Shown here one piece after another: positions 48,870 through 57,085 of a DNA stretch of 60,871 nucleotides. Positions within the stretch are counted from its first letter, which is position 1, and every line of letters starts with the position of its first letter. The notes beneath the pieces are model-generated. The model searched no databases, had not been told where the DNA came from, and was given only the letters and a program-made list of their open reading frames with translations. Source of the stretch: Alphaproteobacteria bacterium (GTDB taxonomy: Bacteria > Pseudomonadota > Alphaproteobacteria > Caulobacterales > Caulobacteraceae); contig JAHJOO010000054.1 of the NCBI GenBank assembly GCA_018820275.1, positions 1 through 60,871 on the forward strand, written 5' to 3'. Made by a program: the position numbers and the translations under genes.

Positions 48870-49646
48870 ATGAGCCGGCTCCTTCCCTTCGACGCCATCG
48901 ACAATTTCCGCGACTACGGCGACTACGCCACGGCCGCCGGGCGACGCGTCAGGCCGGGGCGGCTGTTCCGGTCGGCCCATCACGCCCGCGCCACCGAGGC
49001 GGATCTGGCGCGGCTGGCGGATCTGGGCGTCTGCACGCTCGTCGACCTGCGCCGGCCCGGCGAGCGGCGGCACCAGCCCTCGCGCCGGCCCCCCGGCACG
49101 ACCTGCGCGGTGGTGGAGAGCGACCACGACGACGGCGGCGAGGCCCCGCACATCACCTTTCTGAAGACGGCCGACCTGACCGAGGCGTCGGGCCGGGCCT
49201 TCATGCAGGACGCCTATCGCCGCCTGCCCTTCGAGCCGCCGCATCTGGACCTCTTCGCGCGCTATTTCCGCGCCCTGGCCGACGCCGACGGCCCGGTGCT
49301 GATCCACTGCGCGGCGGGGAAGGACCGGACGGGCCTGCTCGCGGCCCTGACCCACCATCTTCTCGGCGTGTCGCGAGACGACATGATCGAGGACTATCTG
49401 CTGACCAACCAGGCGGTGAACCTGGAGGCGCGCGCGCCCGACGTCGCCCGGCAGCTGGAGGCGATGACCGGGCGCACCGCCTCGCACGGCGCCGTCGTGG
49501 CCTTCCTCGGCGTGGAGCCGGACCTGCTCGACGTCGCCTTCCGCACCATCGAGGCCGGACACGGGTCTCTGGACGCCTATCTGGAGACGGCGCTGGGCGT
49601 CGACGCGGCCCTGCGCGACCGCATCGGCGAGCGGCTGTCGGCGTGA
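48870..49646 (+). CDS. Tyrosine-protein phosphatase (dual-specificity-like)
   Basis: A 258-residue phosphatase of the bacterial Tyr-phosphatase-3/lipid phosphatase group. It opens NFRDYGDYATAAGRRVRPG and LFRSAHH, contains LVDLRRPGERR, and has the active site HCAAGKDRTGLLAAL with Cys147 and Arg153 (CX5R). No signal peptide, so cytosolic. The substrate may be a phosphoprotein or phosphoinositide-like lipid. SD is GGAAGGGG before ATG 48870. The stop overlaps the pabB start (GTGA), so the two are coupled. Confidence 0.88.
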   Translation: MSRLLPFDAIDNFRDYGDYATAAGRRVRPGRLFRSAHHARATEADLARLADLGVCTLVDLRRPGERRHQPSRRPPGTTCAVVESDHDDGGEAPHITFLKTADLTEASGRAFMQDAYRRLPFEPPHLDLFARYFRALADADGPVLIHCAAGKDRTGLLAALTHHLLGVSRDDMIEDYLLTNQAVNLEARAPDVARQLEAMTGRTASHGAVVAFLGVEPDLLDVAFRTIEAGHGSLDAYLETALGVDAALRDRIGERLSA

Positions 49647-50941
49647 GCCGGCCGCTGACGGTGCGCCTGACCCGCGCGTTGGGGATCGTTGATCCGGCCG
49701 CCGTGGCGCAGGGACTGCGGGGCAGGGCCGGTGCCCTGGTCCTGACCGCCCCGGCGGAGGGGGGACGCAGCCTGATCGCGGCCGAGCCGGACCTGACCTT
49801 CGTCGGCGCCGTCGACGACCGGGCGCCCTTCGCCGTCCTGGCCGATCCCGTCTGGCAAGCCGGCGTCGTGGGCCTGGCCGCTTACGACCTGGGCGCGCGG
49901 CCGGCCGTCGGTCCGCGCGGCGACTGGCCCGACCTGATGCTGGCCCGCTACCCGGCCATGATCGAGATCGCCCCGGACGGCCGGGCCACGGCGGTGGGCC
50001 GGGGCGCGGATCGCGCGGCCGCGGAGGCCGCCCTCGACCGGGCCACGGGATGGGCCGCCGCCGGCGTGCCGCCCGGGACCGTGCCGACGCCGTGCGACGA
50101 CTTCCCGCCGGAGGCCCCGGGCGCAGCCTATGAGGCCGCCGTCGCCGACGTCGTGGCCCGCATCGCCGCCGGCGAGCTGTTCCAGGCCAATGTCGCCCGC
50201 GCGTGGGCGGGGGCCCTGCGCCGCGAGGCCGATCCGTTCGACGTCTTCGCCCGCCTGTCTGGACGGGCCTCGGCCTACGGGGCCTTCTGGCGCATGGACG
50301 ACCGGGCCGTGGTCTCCAATTCGCCCGAGCTGTTCCTGACGCTGGAGCGGTCGACGGGGCGGGTCGAGACGCGCCCGATCAAGGGCACGCGGCCGCGCGA
50401 CCCCGACCCCGAACGCGACGCCCGGCTGGCCGCGGAACTCCGCGACAGCGCCAAGGACCGCGCCGAGAACCTCATGATCGTCGATCTGATGCGCAACGAC
50501 CTGTCGCGGGTCTGCGTGCCCGGCTCGGTCACCGTGGAGCGGCTGTTCGAGCTGGAGGCCCATCCCACGGTGCACCACCTCGTCTCGACGGTGGCGGGTC
50601 GCCTCGCCGGGGGGCTGGGCCCGGCCGAGCTGATGACCGCGACCTTTCCCCCCGGGTCGATCACGGGCGCCCCCAAACATCAGGCGATGAAGGTCATCGC
50701 GGCGCACGAGCCGCCGCGCGGGCCCTGGTGCGGCTCGATGTTCCTGGTCGAGGAGGACCGGTTCACCGCCTCGGTCCTGATCCGCACCGCGGCCTTCGAA
50801 CGCGCCGGCGGAACGTGGCGCTGGCGGACGCTGGCAGGGGCCGGGATCGTGGCCGACAGCGACCCCGCCGCCGAACGGGCCGAGACCGGGGTCAAGATCT
50901 CCGCCCTGCGCGCCGCCCTTTCGGACGGTCAGGGCGTGTAG
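49643..50941 (+). CDS. pabB: Aminodeoxychorismate synthase component I
   Basis: PabB converts chorismate to 4-amino-4-deoxychorismate for folate synthesis. The 432-residue protein has the chorismate-binding domain at about 155-430: FQANVARAW, NSPELFLTL, the catalytic ETRPIKGTRPR, DRAENLMIVDLMRNDL, HHLVSTVAG, TFPPGSITGAPK and a CGSMFL strand. It lacks a fused PabC lyase, and the N-terminal domain is short. TrpE (anthranilate synthase) is the main alternative; the PIKGTRPR lysine context favours PabB. Start is GTG at 49643, overlapping the phosphatase stop. Its 3' end overlaps the convergent TadG-like gene by 13 bases. Confidence 0.92.
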   Translation: MSRPLTVRLTRALGIVDPAAVAQGLRGRAGALVLTAPAEGGRSLIAAEPDLTFVGAVDDRAPFAVLADPVWQAGVVGLAAYDLGARPAVGPRGDWPDLMLARYPAMIEIAPDGRATAVGRGADRAAAEAALDRATGWAAAGVPPGTVPTPCDDFPPEAPGAAYEAAVADVVARIAAGELFQANVARAWAGALRREADPFDVFARLSGRASAYGAFWRMDDRAVVSNSPELFLTLERSTGRVETRPIKGTRPRDPDPERDARLAAELRDSAKDRAENLMIVDLMRNDLSRVCVPGSVTVERLFELEAHPTVHHLVSTVAGRLAGGLGPAELMTATFPPGSITGAPKHQAMKVIAAHEPPRGPWCGSMFLVEEDRFTASVLIRTAAFERAGGTWRWRTLAGAGIVADSDPAAERAETGVKISALRAALSDGQGV

Positions 50942-51477
50942 GTGATGGTCTCCACCTCGCGCGGCCGCATGTAGAAATTGTGCGAGAACCGGGTGATCGC
51001 GGGCATCAGATAGTCGACCGGGGAATCGTAGTCGTAGGTGGTCTCGGTGAAGATCACCGTCTGCCCGCGCTGGACGAGCCCGGTTGGCAGCGCCACCGTG
51101 GAGCCCGTCGCCCGCGCGGTCAGGCCCTTGCCCCGGCTCCAGCCGACGCGGTTGACGTCGTCCGTGCCGCGCGTGACGCTGGAGGCGCGGATCTTCAGCG
51201 TCCCGGCGGGAAACGGCTTCATGATCTGGCCGCCCACGTTGAACAGGTCGTCCAGCTCGGCACCGGTGACCGCCTTTCTCTGGGTGATCAGGTCGGCGAC
51301 GATCGAGGCGGTGTGGCCGGCCCGCTTCTGGGCCATGAAACCCTGACAGAATTCGGCGAGGCCGAAGTACATGGCGATCATGACCGGGGCCAGCATGGCG
51401 AACTCGACCGCCGAAACGCCGCGCCGGTCGCCGCGCAGGCGCCGGAACAGGCCCGCGGGGGCGGTCCGGGGGGGCAT
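50929..51477 (-). CDS. TadE/TadG-like pseudopilin (second of pair)
   Basis: A 182-residue protein of the Tad pilus minor pseudopilin type. The N-terminus is a basic stretch (FRRLRGDRRG) then VSAVEFAMLAPVMIAMYFGL, a TadE-like processing and membrane segment with Glu at position +5-like placement. The remaining periplasmic part is beta-rich (VIFTETTYDYDSPVDYLMP). Its ATG shares one base with the stop of the upstream pseudopilin (TGATG), so they are coupled. It belongs to the pilus locus although encoded on the opposite strand from cpaA-F. The 3' end overlaps pabB. Confidence 0.85.
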   Translation of the reverse strand: MPPRTAPAGLFRRLRGDRRGVSAVEFAMLAPVMIAMYFGLAEFCQGFMAQKRAGHTASIVADLITQRKAVTGAELDDLFNVGGQIMKPFPAGTLKIRASSVTRGTDDVNRVGWSRGKGLTARATGSTVALPTGLVQRGQTVIFTETTYDYDSPVDYLMPAITRFSHNFYMRPREVETITYTP

Positions 51478-52004
51478 CAGTTCCACGGCTCGTTCTGGAA
51501 GGCGGTGGACGCCATCAGCCAGCTGTCCGCGCCGCCCCGGGCCAGGCCCTGGGCCAGGAACGGGGTGAACAGCGTGTGCCGGTACCAGGCGCGCGCCAGG
51601 ATGAGGTTGCCGGGGGCACCGTTCTGGTAGGTCAGCCCGGTCGCCGAAAAGGCGCCGCCCTGCATCGGATCGGGCAGGGTCGGATTGGTGTAGCTGCCGA
51701 CCACGCGCACGTCGACGTGGACCTTGCCCAGGCATCCCGACGCGAAGACCGTCATGCGGTCGCACATGCGCGACTTGAAATTGTCGGCGGTGAAGCCCTG
51801 GGCCGAGGCCTGTCCGGTGCGGATCAGGCGTCCGGTCTCGATCACCGCGTTCTCCAGCACGGAGTCCAGCACGAAGACGAAGGCGATCTCGGCGATCGCG
51901 AACAACATGAACAGGAAGGGCAGGGCGATCATGCCGAACTCGACCGCCGCCGCGCCCTCCCGGGGGCGACGGCGACGCCGCAGGTTCAGCAGGGACCGTC
52001 GCAT
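51477..52004 (-). CDS. TadE-family pseudopilin (first of pair)
   Basis: A 175-residue TadE-like protein. It starts MRRSLLNLRRRRRPREG, followed by AAAVEFGMIALPFLFMLFAI, the conserved pseudopilin leader/TM segment with the processing-site Glu. The C-terminal 120 residues are periplasmic and contain two Cys (RMCDRM, ASGCLG) that may pair. Such proteins prime or stabilise Flp pili. It starts eight bases after the orphan secretin-N-domain gene stop and is coupled to the next pseudopilin, forming a three-gene minus-strand operon. Confidence 0.88.
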   Translation of the reverse strand: MRRSLLNLRRRRRPREGAAAVEFGMIALPFLFMLFAIAEIAFVFVLDSVLENAVIETGRLIRTGQASAQGFTADNFKSRMCDRMTVFASGCLGKVHVDVRVVGSYTNPTLPDPMQGGAFSATGLTYQNGAPGNLILARAWYRHTLFTPFLAQGLARGGADSWLMASTAFQNEPWN

Positions 52005-52012
52005 GGCCGGCC

Positions 52013-52432
52013 TCAGTTCGGCGCGGCCGCCGGGCCGGCGCTGGGCGACCGCATGGTCGGGGCGCACGAGGCGGAACAGGCCATCTCGGTGACCTGGGCC
52101 CCCCGCCAGACGCGCACGCGGCCGACGTCTCCACCGGCCACGACGATCTGGCTCTGGAACAGGGTGCGGCCCAGGCCGTCGACGACGACGACCTCGGTCA
52201 CGCCATAGCCCTTGCCGGTCACGAACAGGGTGTTGGCGTCGACCACGGTCACGTCCGCGATCTGCGGGTTGCCGACGATCACCGACCCGGCCTGGCCTCG
52301 CAGCTGGATCCTGGCCGACTGGTCGATCTCGACGTTCAGGGCCTGGGCGCTGGCCGCGCCGGGGATGGCGACGGCGAACAGAAGGCCGGCGGCGATCAGG
52401 GCGCCGCGCGTCGATCGAAGTCCGAAGGTCAT
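52013..52432 (-). CDS. Orphan pilus-assembly secretin N-terminal-domain protein
   Basis: A 139-residue exported protein. The signal peptide ends near AIPGAASAQA. The mature part ARIQLRGQAGSVIVGNPQIA, DVTVVDANTLFVTGKGYG, VTEVVVVDGLGRTLF matches the N-terminal domain of CpaC/RcpA secretins (compare SMAIDLPADARDVIVSNP and IIGLAPGETDAVFLDAAG in CpaC here) but has no secretin channel. Two Cys (MACSASC) lie near the end. Start at ATG 52432 with GGGAG six bases upstream. It leads the operon with the two TadE-like genes and could act as an adaptor for the CpaC channel. Confidence 0.85.
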   Translation of the reverse strand: MTFGLRSTRGALIAAGLLFAVAIPGAASAQALNVEIDQSARIQLRGQAGSVIVGNPQIADVTVVDANTLFVTGKGYGVTEVVVVDGLGRTLFQSQIVVAGGDVGRVRVWRGAQVTEMACSASCAPTMRSPSAGPAAAPN

Positions 52433-52589
52433 GGGCCGCTCCCTGGAATCCTGCACGCCCGCGTGAGGGCGACGCGCACACTGCGCGCCAATCCTCAAGA
52501 AAGTCTGAAATGACGCTCCGGCAAGAGGGGCGGTCTTCAACTTGATGAACGCGGCGATAACCACGATTACATCAAAGATCGTCTTGGCG

Positions 52590-52604
52590 TTTACTCTGAT
52601 TTAA
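52590..52604. promoter_or_regulatory. CtrA-box-like site upstream of the first pilin
   Basis: TTTACTCTGATTTAA has the form TTTA-N7-TTAA, one base from the CtrA consensus TTAA-N7-TTAA. It lies 109 bases before the ATG of pilin 1 and 158 bases before the divergent secretin-domain gene. In Caulobacter crescentus pilA is activated by CtrA, so cell-cycle control of these pilins is likely. Established for that species; inferred here. Confidence 0.5.
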
Positions 52605-52712
52605 GCGGCGCTCCCTAGGTTGGGCATACGGGGAACGGGCGCAACAAGCGGCGGCCCCAAGTTGGTGGCAGTCGTCTCGCGTTCCCTTTCTTTTCCCCCT
52701 GGAGGATTTCAC

Positions 52713-52892
52713 ATGACCAAGTTCGTTTCCCGCTTCATGGCCGACGAATCCGGCGCCACGGCCATCGAGTACGGCCTGATCGCCGCCCTGATCGCCGTCG
52801 TGATCATCACGGCCGTGACCGCCCTGGGTTCGACCATCAAGACCAAGTTCAATGCCGTCGTGACCGGCATGGGCGGCACCGCCGGCGCCTAA
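52713..52892 (+). CDS. pilA: Flp-family type IVb pilin, copy 1
   Basis: A 59-residue pilin precursor: MTKFVSRFMADESGATAIEY then GLIAALIAVVIITAVTALG. The leader is cut by the prepilin peptidase after the Gly of ESG; the Glu-Tyr pair at +5/+6 is the Flp hallmark. The hydrophobic helix forms the pilus core and the short tail carries GGTAGA. Strong SD GGAGG seven bases before the ATG. A terminator follows 28 bases later. Copy 2 differs by a single residue (FNAVV here, FNEVV there). Confidence 0.95.
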   Translation: MTKFVSRFMADESGATAIEYGLIAALIAVVIITAVTALGSTIKTKFNAVVTGMGGTAGA

Positions 52893-52919
52893 GCCGCGGA
52901 CCGCAGTCCTGAAACCGGG

Positions 52920-52957
52920 AAGGGCCCGGAGCGGAAACGCTCCGGGCCTTTCTTCTT
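52920..52957 (+). terminator. Rho-independent terminator after pilin 1
   Basis: AAGGGCCCGGAGCG (52920-52933) pairs with CGCTCCGGGCCTTT (52938-52951) around GAAA, followed by CTTCTTTT. It allows monocistronic, abundant pilin mRNA. Confidence 0.9.
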
Positions 52958-53148
52958 TTCCGATGCCGTTCCCGGTCGCGATCTTTTCAGACCGGGCGGA
53001 GAATTCAGGGTGAACGCGGAAGTAACCGTGTCCGCGCACCGGGCTTTAACGCAGGTCGGCGATAGTCACCTCGCATTCTGGGGGTCCAGCGGGCGACCGC
53101 CCTCCCGAATTGAAGTCGCTCGCTGAACAAAACTGAAGGACACATCCA

Positions 53149-53328
53149 ATGACCAAGTTCGTTTCCCGCTTCATGGCCGACGAGTCCGGCGCCACCGCCA
53201 TCGAGTACGGCCTGATCGCCGCCCTCATCGCCGTCGTGATCATCACGGCCGTGACCGCCCTGGGCTCGACCATCAAGACCAAGTTCAACGAAGTCGTGAC
53301 CGGCATGGGCGGCACCGCCGGCGCCTAA
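53149..53328 (+). CDS. pilA: Flp-family type IVb pilin, copy 2
   Basis: A second 59-residue Flp pilin, identical to copy 1 except Glu for Ala in KTKFNEVVTGMG. The coding DNA is almost identical too, with a few synonymous differences, and the similarity continues through the stop and the terminator. The upstream sequence (53000-53148) is different from that of copy 1, with weaker SD AAGGA and only one TTAA half-site (53046-53049), so the two may be expressed at different levels or times. Likely a recent tandem duplication. Confidence 0.95.
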   Translation: MTKFVSRFMADESGATAIEYGLIAALIAVVIITAVTALGSTIKTKFNEVVTGMGGTAGA

Positions 53329-53354
53329 GCCGCGGACCGCAGTCTGAAACCGGG

Positions 53355-53392
53355 AAGGGCCCGGAGCGGAAACGCTCCGGGCCTTTCTTTTT
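53355..53392 (+). terminator. Rho-independent terminator after pilin 2
   Basis: The same hairpin as after pilin 1, AAGGGCCCGGAGCG (53355-53368) with CGCTCCGGGCCTTT (53373-53386), loop GAAA, then CTTTTT. It separates the pilin from the cpaA-tadB operon. Confidence 0.9.
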
Positions 53393-53462
53393 CCGTCGCC
53401 CGGCCGCGCCGACCGCGGCGTCGCAAACCCGGCCTTAACCGCGTCCGGTGCAGAGTGCCCGC

Positions 53463-53981
53463 ATGGACCCGATCCTCTTTCTTCCGCTCAGCCTTCTGCC
53501 CGCGCTGGTGATCGCCGCCGGCCTGAAGGACCTGACCAGCATGACCATCCCGAACTGGATCTCCGCGATCCTGGTGGTGGCCTTCTTCCCGGCCGCCTTC
53601 CTGATGGGGCTGCCGGTGATGACCGTGGCGGCCCACCTCGGCGTGGCCCTGATCGCCCTGTTCGTCGCGGCCGGCATGTTCGCCCTGCGCTGGATCGGCG
53701 GCGGAGACGCCAAGCTGACGGCCGCCGCCTGTCTGTGGCTGGGCGTGTCCGGGTCGGGCATGTTCCTGCTGTGGACGGGGCTGATGGGCGGCCTGTTCTG
53801 CCTGGCCCTGATCTTCGCCCGCGCCCAGGCGCCGGCCCTGATGCCCGTCGGGGCACCCGGCTGGGTCTCTCGTCTGATGGAGCCGCGGGGCGACATCCCC
53901 TACGGCGTGGCCATCGCCGCCGGTGCCCTCATGGCCTGGCCGTCCAGCCCGCTGATGAACCTGTACGCCGCGGGCGTCTGA
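53463..53981 (+). CDS. cpaA: Prepilin peptidase CpaA (TadV)
   Basis: CpaA is the aspartic peptidase that removes the Flp pilin leader. The 172-residue integral membrane protein has the two catalytic aspartates in context: GLKDLTSMTIPNW and the GGGD motif RWIGGGDAKL. It lacks the N-methyltransferase domain of PilD, as usual for TadV. About five membrane spans. The ATG at 53463 was preferred to 53448 because homologues start there. First gene of the cpaA-B-C-D-E-F-tadB series. Confidence 0.92.
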   Translation: MDPILFLPLSLLPALVIAAGLKDLTSMTIPNWISAILVVAFFPAAFLMGLPVMTVAAHLGVALIALFVAAGMFALRWIGGGDAKLTAAACLWLGVSGSGMFLLWTGLMGGLFCLALIFARAQAPALMPVGAPGWVSRLMEPRGDIPYGVAIAAGALMAWPSSPLMNLYAAGV

Positions 53982-54001
53982 AATCCGTCGTTTAGGGGCG
54001 C

Positions 54002-54030
54002 GTTAACCCGCGCCCGCCATGGTCGTTAAC
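54002..54030. promoter_or_regulatory. Paired GTTAAC half-sites upstream of cpaB
   Basis: Two perfect GTTAAC sequences at 54002-54007 and 54025-54030, 23 bases apart, precede cpaB (ATG 54082). GTTAAC is the core half-site of CtrA boxes, but the spacing is not N7, so these are at most two half-sites. Possible cell-cycle control of the cpaB-tadB operon. Confidence 0.35.
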
Positions 54031-54081
54031 GCAGGCGCCGGGAGTGGGACTCCCGCGATTCGCCTGCGCCGGAGACCGTGG

Positions 54082-54996
54082 ATGAAACCCGCCCGCATCG
54101 CCGTGATCTGCGTCGCCGCCGTGGCCGCCATCGGCCTGGCCTTCGTCGTGCGCGCCATGGGCACTGGCGGCGCGCCGACCCAGACCGCCGCGGCGGCGCC
54201 GGCCGTTGCTGTCCCCATGGCCAAGGTGCTGGTCGCCGCCCGCGACCTCGAACCGGGCAAGCGGCTGGTCGCCGACGACATGCAGTGGAAGGAAATTCCC
54301 GCCGCCGAGGTGCTGCCCGATCATTTCACCGACGGCACGACGCCGGTTCCGGCCCAGCCCGCCGCGGAGGTCAAGCCCGCCGAGGGCGGTGCCGTCGCCC
54401 GCGTCACGCGGGCGGCCGCCGACGTGGCGACCGGGGGCGCCAAGTCCGACTGGCTGGGCGCCGTGGTCCGCGAACCCATCCTGGCCGGCGAACCCATGCT
54501 GGACCGCAAGGTCGTGCGGGCCGGCGACAGCGGCTATCTGGCCGCCTATCTGGAGCCCGGCATGCGGGCCATGGCCATCCGCGTCACGGTCGAGACCGCC
54601 GCCGGCGGCTTCATTCTCCCGGGCGACCGGGTCGATGTGCTTCTGACCCGCGAGATGCGCCTCAGCGACGCCGCGGGGGCCGAGGATTCCGGCCGCAGCC
54701 GCTTCGCCACCAATACCGTCATGGCCAACGTCAAGGTCCTGGCCATCGACCAGACCACCCGCGTCGACGATGATGAGAAGGCGGTGGTCGGCGCCACCGC
54801 GACCCTGGAGGTGCGGCCCCAGGACGCTGAGGCCCTCGCCCTCGCCAAGTCGGAGGGCGAGCTGAGCCTGGTCCTGCGCTCCTATGCCGACACCGGCGGC
54901 CCCTCCGGGCGCGTCGGCCCCTCGCCCTCGCAGAGCCGCACCGCGACGGTGCGCGTCTTCCGTGGCGGCGATCCCGAAGTGGTGGTGGTCCAATGA
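54082..54996 (+). CDS. cpaB: Flp pilus assembly protein CpaB (RcpC)
   Basis: A 304-residue periplasmic pilus-assembly protein with one N-terminal membrane segment (IAVICVAAVAAIGLAFVV). The SAF/CBM-like domain is seen in VLVAARDLEPGKRLVADD and LAGEPMLDRKVVRAG, and RVDVLLTREM-type strands precede the RcpC region (VKVLAIDQTTRV, ATLEVRPQDAEALALAKSEG). It stabilises the CpaC secretin. The ATG at 54082 follows GGAGACCGTGG. The stop overlaps cpaC by ATGA. Confidence 0.93.
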   Translation: MKPARIAVICVAAVAAIGLAFVVRAMGTGGAPTQTAAAAPAVAVPMAKVLVAARDLEPGKRLVADDMQWKEIPAAEVLPDHFTDGTTPVPAQPAAEVKPAEGGAVARVTRAAADVATGGAKSDWLGAVVREPILAGEPMLDRKVVRAGDSGYLAAYLEPGMRAMAIRVTVETAAGGFILPGDRVDVLLTREMRLSDAAGAEDSGRSRFATNTVMANVKVLAIDQTTRVDDDEKAVVGATATLEVRPQDAEALALAKSEGELSLVLRSYADTGGPSGRVGPSPSQSRTATVRVFRGGDPEVVVVQ

Positions 54997-56399
54997 GACG
55001 CCTGACCGTCCTTCTCACCGCGGTCGCGATGGCCCTGGCGCCCGTCGCGCCGGCGACGGTGGTCCAGGCCCAGAGCCGGGCCATGGTCTCGGCCGGCGCC
55101 GGGGCCCAGCTGGTCAATCTGCCGCGCGGCAGCTCGATGGCGATCGACCTGCCGGCCGACGCCCGCGACGTCATCGTCTCGAACCCCGCCGTCGCCGAGG
55201 CGGTGCTCCACTCGCCCCGCCGCATCACCATCATCGGCCTGGCCCCCGGCGAGACCGACGCGGTCTTCCTCGACGCCGCCGGCCGCTCCATCCTGACCCT
55301 GCGGGTCCGTGTCGACGCCGGGGTCTCGGCGCTCCAGGACACGCTGACGCGCACCCTGCCGGGCGTGAACGTCAAGGCCGAGGCGGTCAACGACAGCATC
55401 CTGCTGACCGGCACCGTCTCCAGCCCCGGCGAGGCGGATCGCGTCAGCCAGATCGCCCGCGCCTTCGTCTCCTCGCCCGAGAAGGTCATCAACATGATGA
55501 CCATCGAAGGCTCCGACCAGGTCACCGTGCGCGCCCGCGTGATCGAGGTGCAGCGCTCGGCGGTCAAGCAGCTGGGCTTCGACGTCAACGCCATCCTGAA
55601 CACGATCGGCGACGGCCTCAGCCTGTCGAACGTCGCGACCTTCGCGGTGTCCGGCAGCCAGCTGGGCGGCGGTCAGCTGACCTACAACGACGCCAACAAC
55701 GACGGTGAGGGCCTCACCGGCACGATCCGCGCCTTCGAGCGCACCGGACTGGTCCGCATCCTGGCCGAACCGAACGCGACCTCGGTCTCGGGCGAGAACG
55801 CCGAGTTCCTCGCCGGCGGCGAGTTCCCCGTGCCGGTCGGCCGCGACGACCGCGGCAACATCCTGATCGAGTTCAAGCCCTACGGCGTCCGCCTGGCCTT
55901 CCGGCCGATCGTGCTGTCGGGCGGCCGCATCTCGCTGCAGCTGTCGACGGAAGTCTCCGAGCTGACCACCAACGGCGCCTTCACCCTGGGCGGCACGGGT
56001 CCCAACGCCCTCGTCATCCCGGCTCTGGCCGTGCGCCGCACCTCGAACACGGTCGAGCTGCCCTCGGGCGGCTCGCTGATGATCGCCGGCCTGCTGCGCG
56101 AGGACACCCGCCAGAACATTGACCAGCTGCCGGGCATCGGCGCCCTGCCGGTCCTGGGCGGCCTGTTCCGCTCGCGCGACTACATCTCGGGCGAGACCGA
56201 GCTGGTCATCATCATCGAGGCCTACATCGTCTCGCCGACCTCGCCCAACGCCCTGCAGACCCCGGCCGACGGCCTGGTGGTCTCGGGCGATCTGCAGACC
56301 ATGCTGTTCGGCCGCCTGACCGAGCGCTACGGCGTGCCCGCGCCGCGCGCCGGCGCCGCGCCCGGCTGGCAGGGCCCCGTGGGCTATGTGATCGAATGA
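54993..56399 (+). CDS. cpaC: Outer-membrane secretin CpaC (RcpA)
   Basis: A 468-residue secretin forming the outer-membrane pore of the Flp pilus. After a signal peptide (about 1-26) come the pilus-assembly N-domain (SMAIDLPADARDVIVSNPAV), a BON-like domain (DTLTRTLPGVNVKAEAVN), and the secretin core at about 240-420 (VRILAEPNATSVSGENAEFL, LAGGEFPVPV, GGSLMIAGLLREDTRQN, GALPVLGGLFRSRDY). Start overlaps cpaB by four bases. Confidence 0.95.
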   Translation: MRRLTVLLTAVAMALAPVAPATVVQAQSRAMVSAGAGAQLVNLPRGSSMAIDLPADARDVIVSNPAVAEAVLHSPRRITIIGLAPGETDAVFLDAAGRSILTLRVRVDAGVSALQDTLTRTLPGVNVKAEAVNDSILLTGTVSSPGEADRVSQIARAFVSSPEKVINMMTIEGSDQVTVRARVIEVQRSAVKQLGFDVNAILNTIGDGLSLSNVATFAVSGSQLGGGQLTYNDANNDGEGLTGTIRAFERTGLVRILAEPNATSVSGENAEFLAGGEFPVPVGRDDRGNILIEFKPYGVRLAFRPIVLSGGRISLQLSTEVSELTTNGAFTLGGTGPNALVIPALAVRRTSNTVELPSGGSLMIAGLLREDTRQNIDQLPGIGALPVLGGLFRSRDYISGETELVIIIEAYIVSPTSPNALQTPADGLVVSGDLQTMLFGRLTERYGVPAPRAGAAPGWQGPVGYVIE

Positions 56400-56407
56400 G
56401 GACCGGG

Positions 56408-57079
56408 ATGCGCACCCTCCAGATCGCCGCCGTCGTCGCCGCTCTGGCCGTGGGCGGCTGCGCGCAGACCGGCGGCATGTTCCAGGGCGAGACCCCGCCG
56501 CTGACGCCCCTGTCGCACTATGCGCTGCGCGTAGAGCCCGGGCTGGACCGCATTGCCCTGGCGGTGCACGAGACCGGCCTGTCGGCCGCCCAGACCGACG
56601 CCCTCGCGGCCCTCGCCCATCGCTGGAAGCGGGGCGGCACCGGGCGGCTGTTCGTCCAGGCGCCGTCCGGCGACGACCAGGTGTCCGCCGCCATGGCCTG
56701 GTCGATCCACGACGCCCTCGTCCGCCTCGGCGTTCCGGCCCCGGCCCTCACGGTCGAGGCCTACGGCGCGCCCGACGGCCGCGCGCCCGTCCTCGTCGGC
56801 TTCGAGACCGTCCAGGCGGTCATTCCCGACTGCGCCGCAGAGCGGGGCACGCTGAACGGCCGGGTCTCCAACGGCCCCTCGCCGGGGCTGGGATGCTCGG
56901 TCAACGCCAACCTCGCGGCCCAGATCGACGACCCCCGCGACATTGTCCGGCCGCGCGGCATGACGCCCTCGGATTCCGGACGGGCGGCGGTGGTGTTCCA
57001 GGCCTATCGCGCCGGTGAGCCCACCTCGGCCACGCAGGAGCCGCTGGTCGAAGGCCGCATCGCCCGGGCGGTGGAATAG
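56408..57079 (+). CDS. cpaD: Pilus lipoprotein CpaD
   Basis: A 223-residue lipoprotein. The signal ends with the lipobox VGGCAQ, so the mature Cys is lipidated and the protein probably helps the CpaC secretin in the outer membrane. The middle has the CpaD family pattern RLFVQAPSGDD, LGVPAPALTVEAYGAP, and the conserved cysteine region IPDCAAERG...GLGCSVNANLAAQIDDP followed by DIVRPRGMTPSDSGRAAV. Start: ATG at 56408 with GAGGA five bases upstream; ATG at 56396 overlaps the cpaC stop and is possible. Confidence 0.92.
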   Translation: MRTLQIAAVVAALAVGGCAQTGGMFQGETPPLTPLSHYALRVEPGLDRIALAVHETGLSAAQTDALAALAHRWKRGGTGRLFVQAPSGDDQVSAAMAWSIHDALVRLGVPAPALTVEAYGAPDGRAPVLVGFETVQAVIPDCAAERGTLNGRVSNGPSPGLGCSVNANLAAQIDDPRDIVRPRGMTPSDSGRAAVVFQAYRAGEPTSATQEPLVEGRIARAVE

Positions 57080-57085
57080 GACGGC

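Noticed and set aside
52667..52680. GG-N10-GC resembling a sigma-54 promoter before pilin 1
   Set aside because: The match to the rest of the -24/-12 consensus is partial (TCGC for TTGC), no enhancer-binding regulator is near, and pilins of this group are known to be under CtrA.
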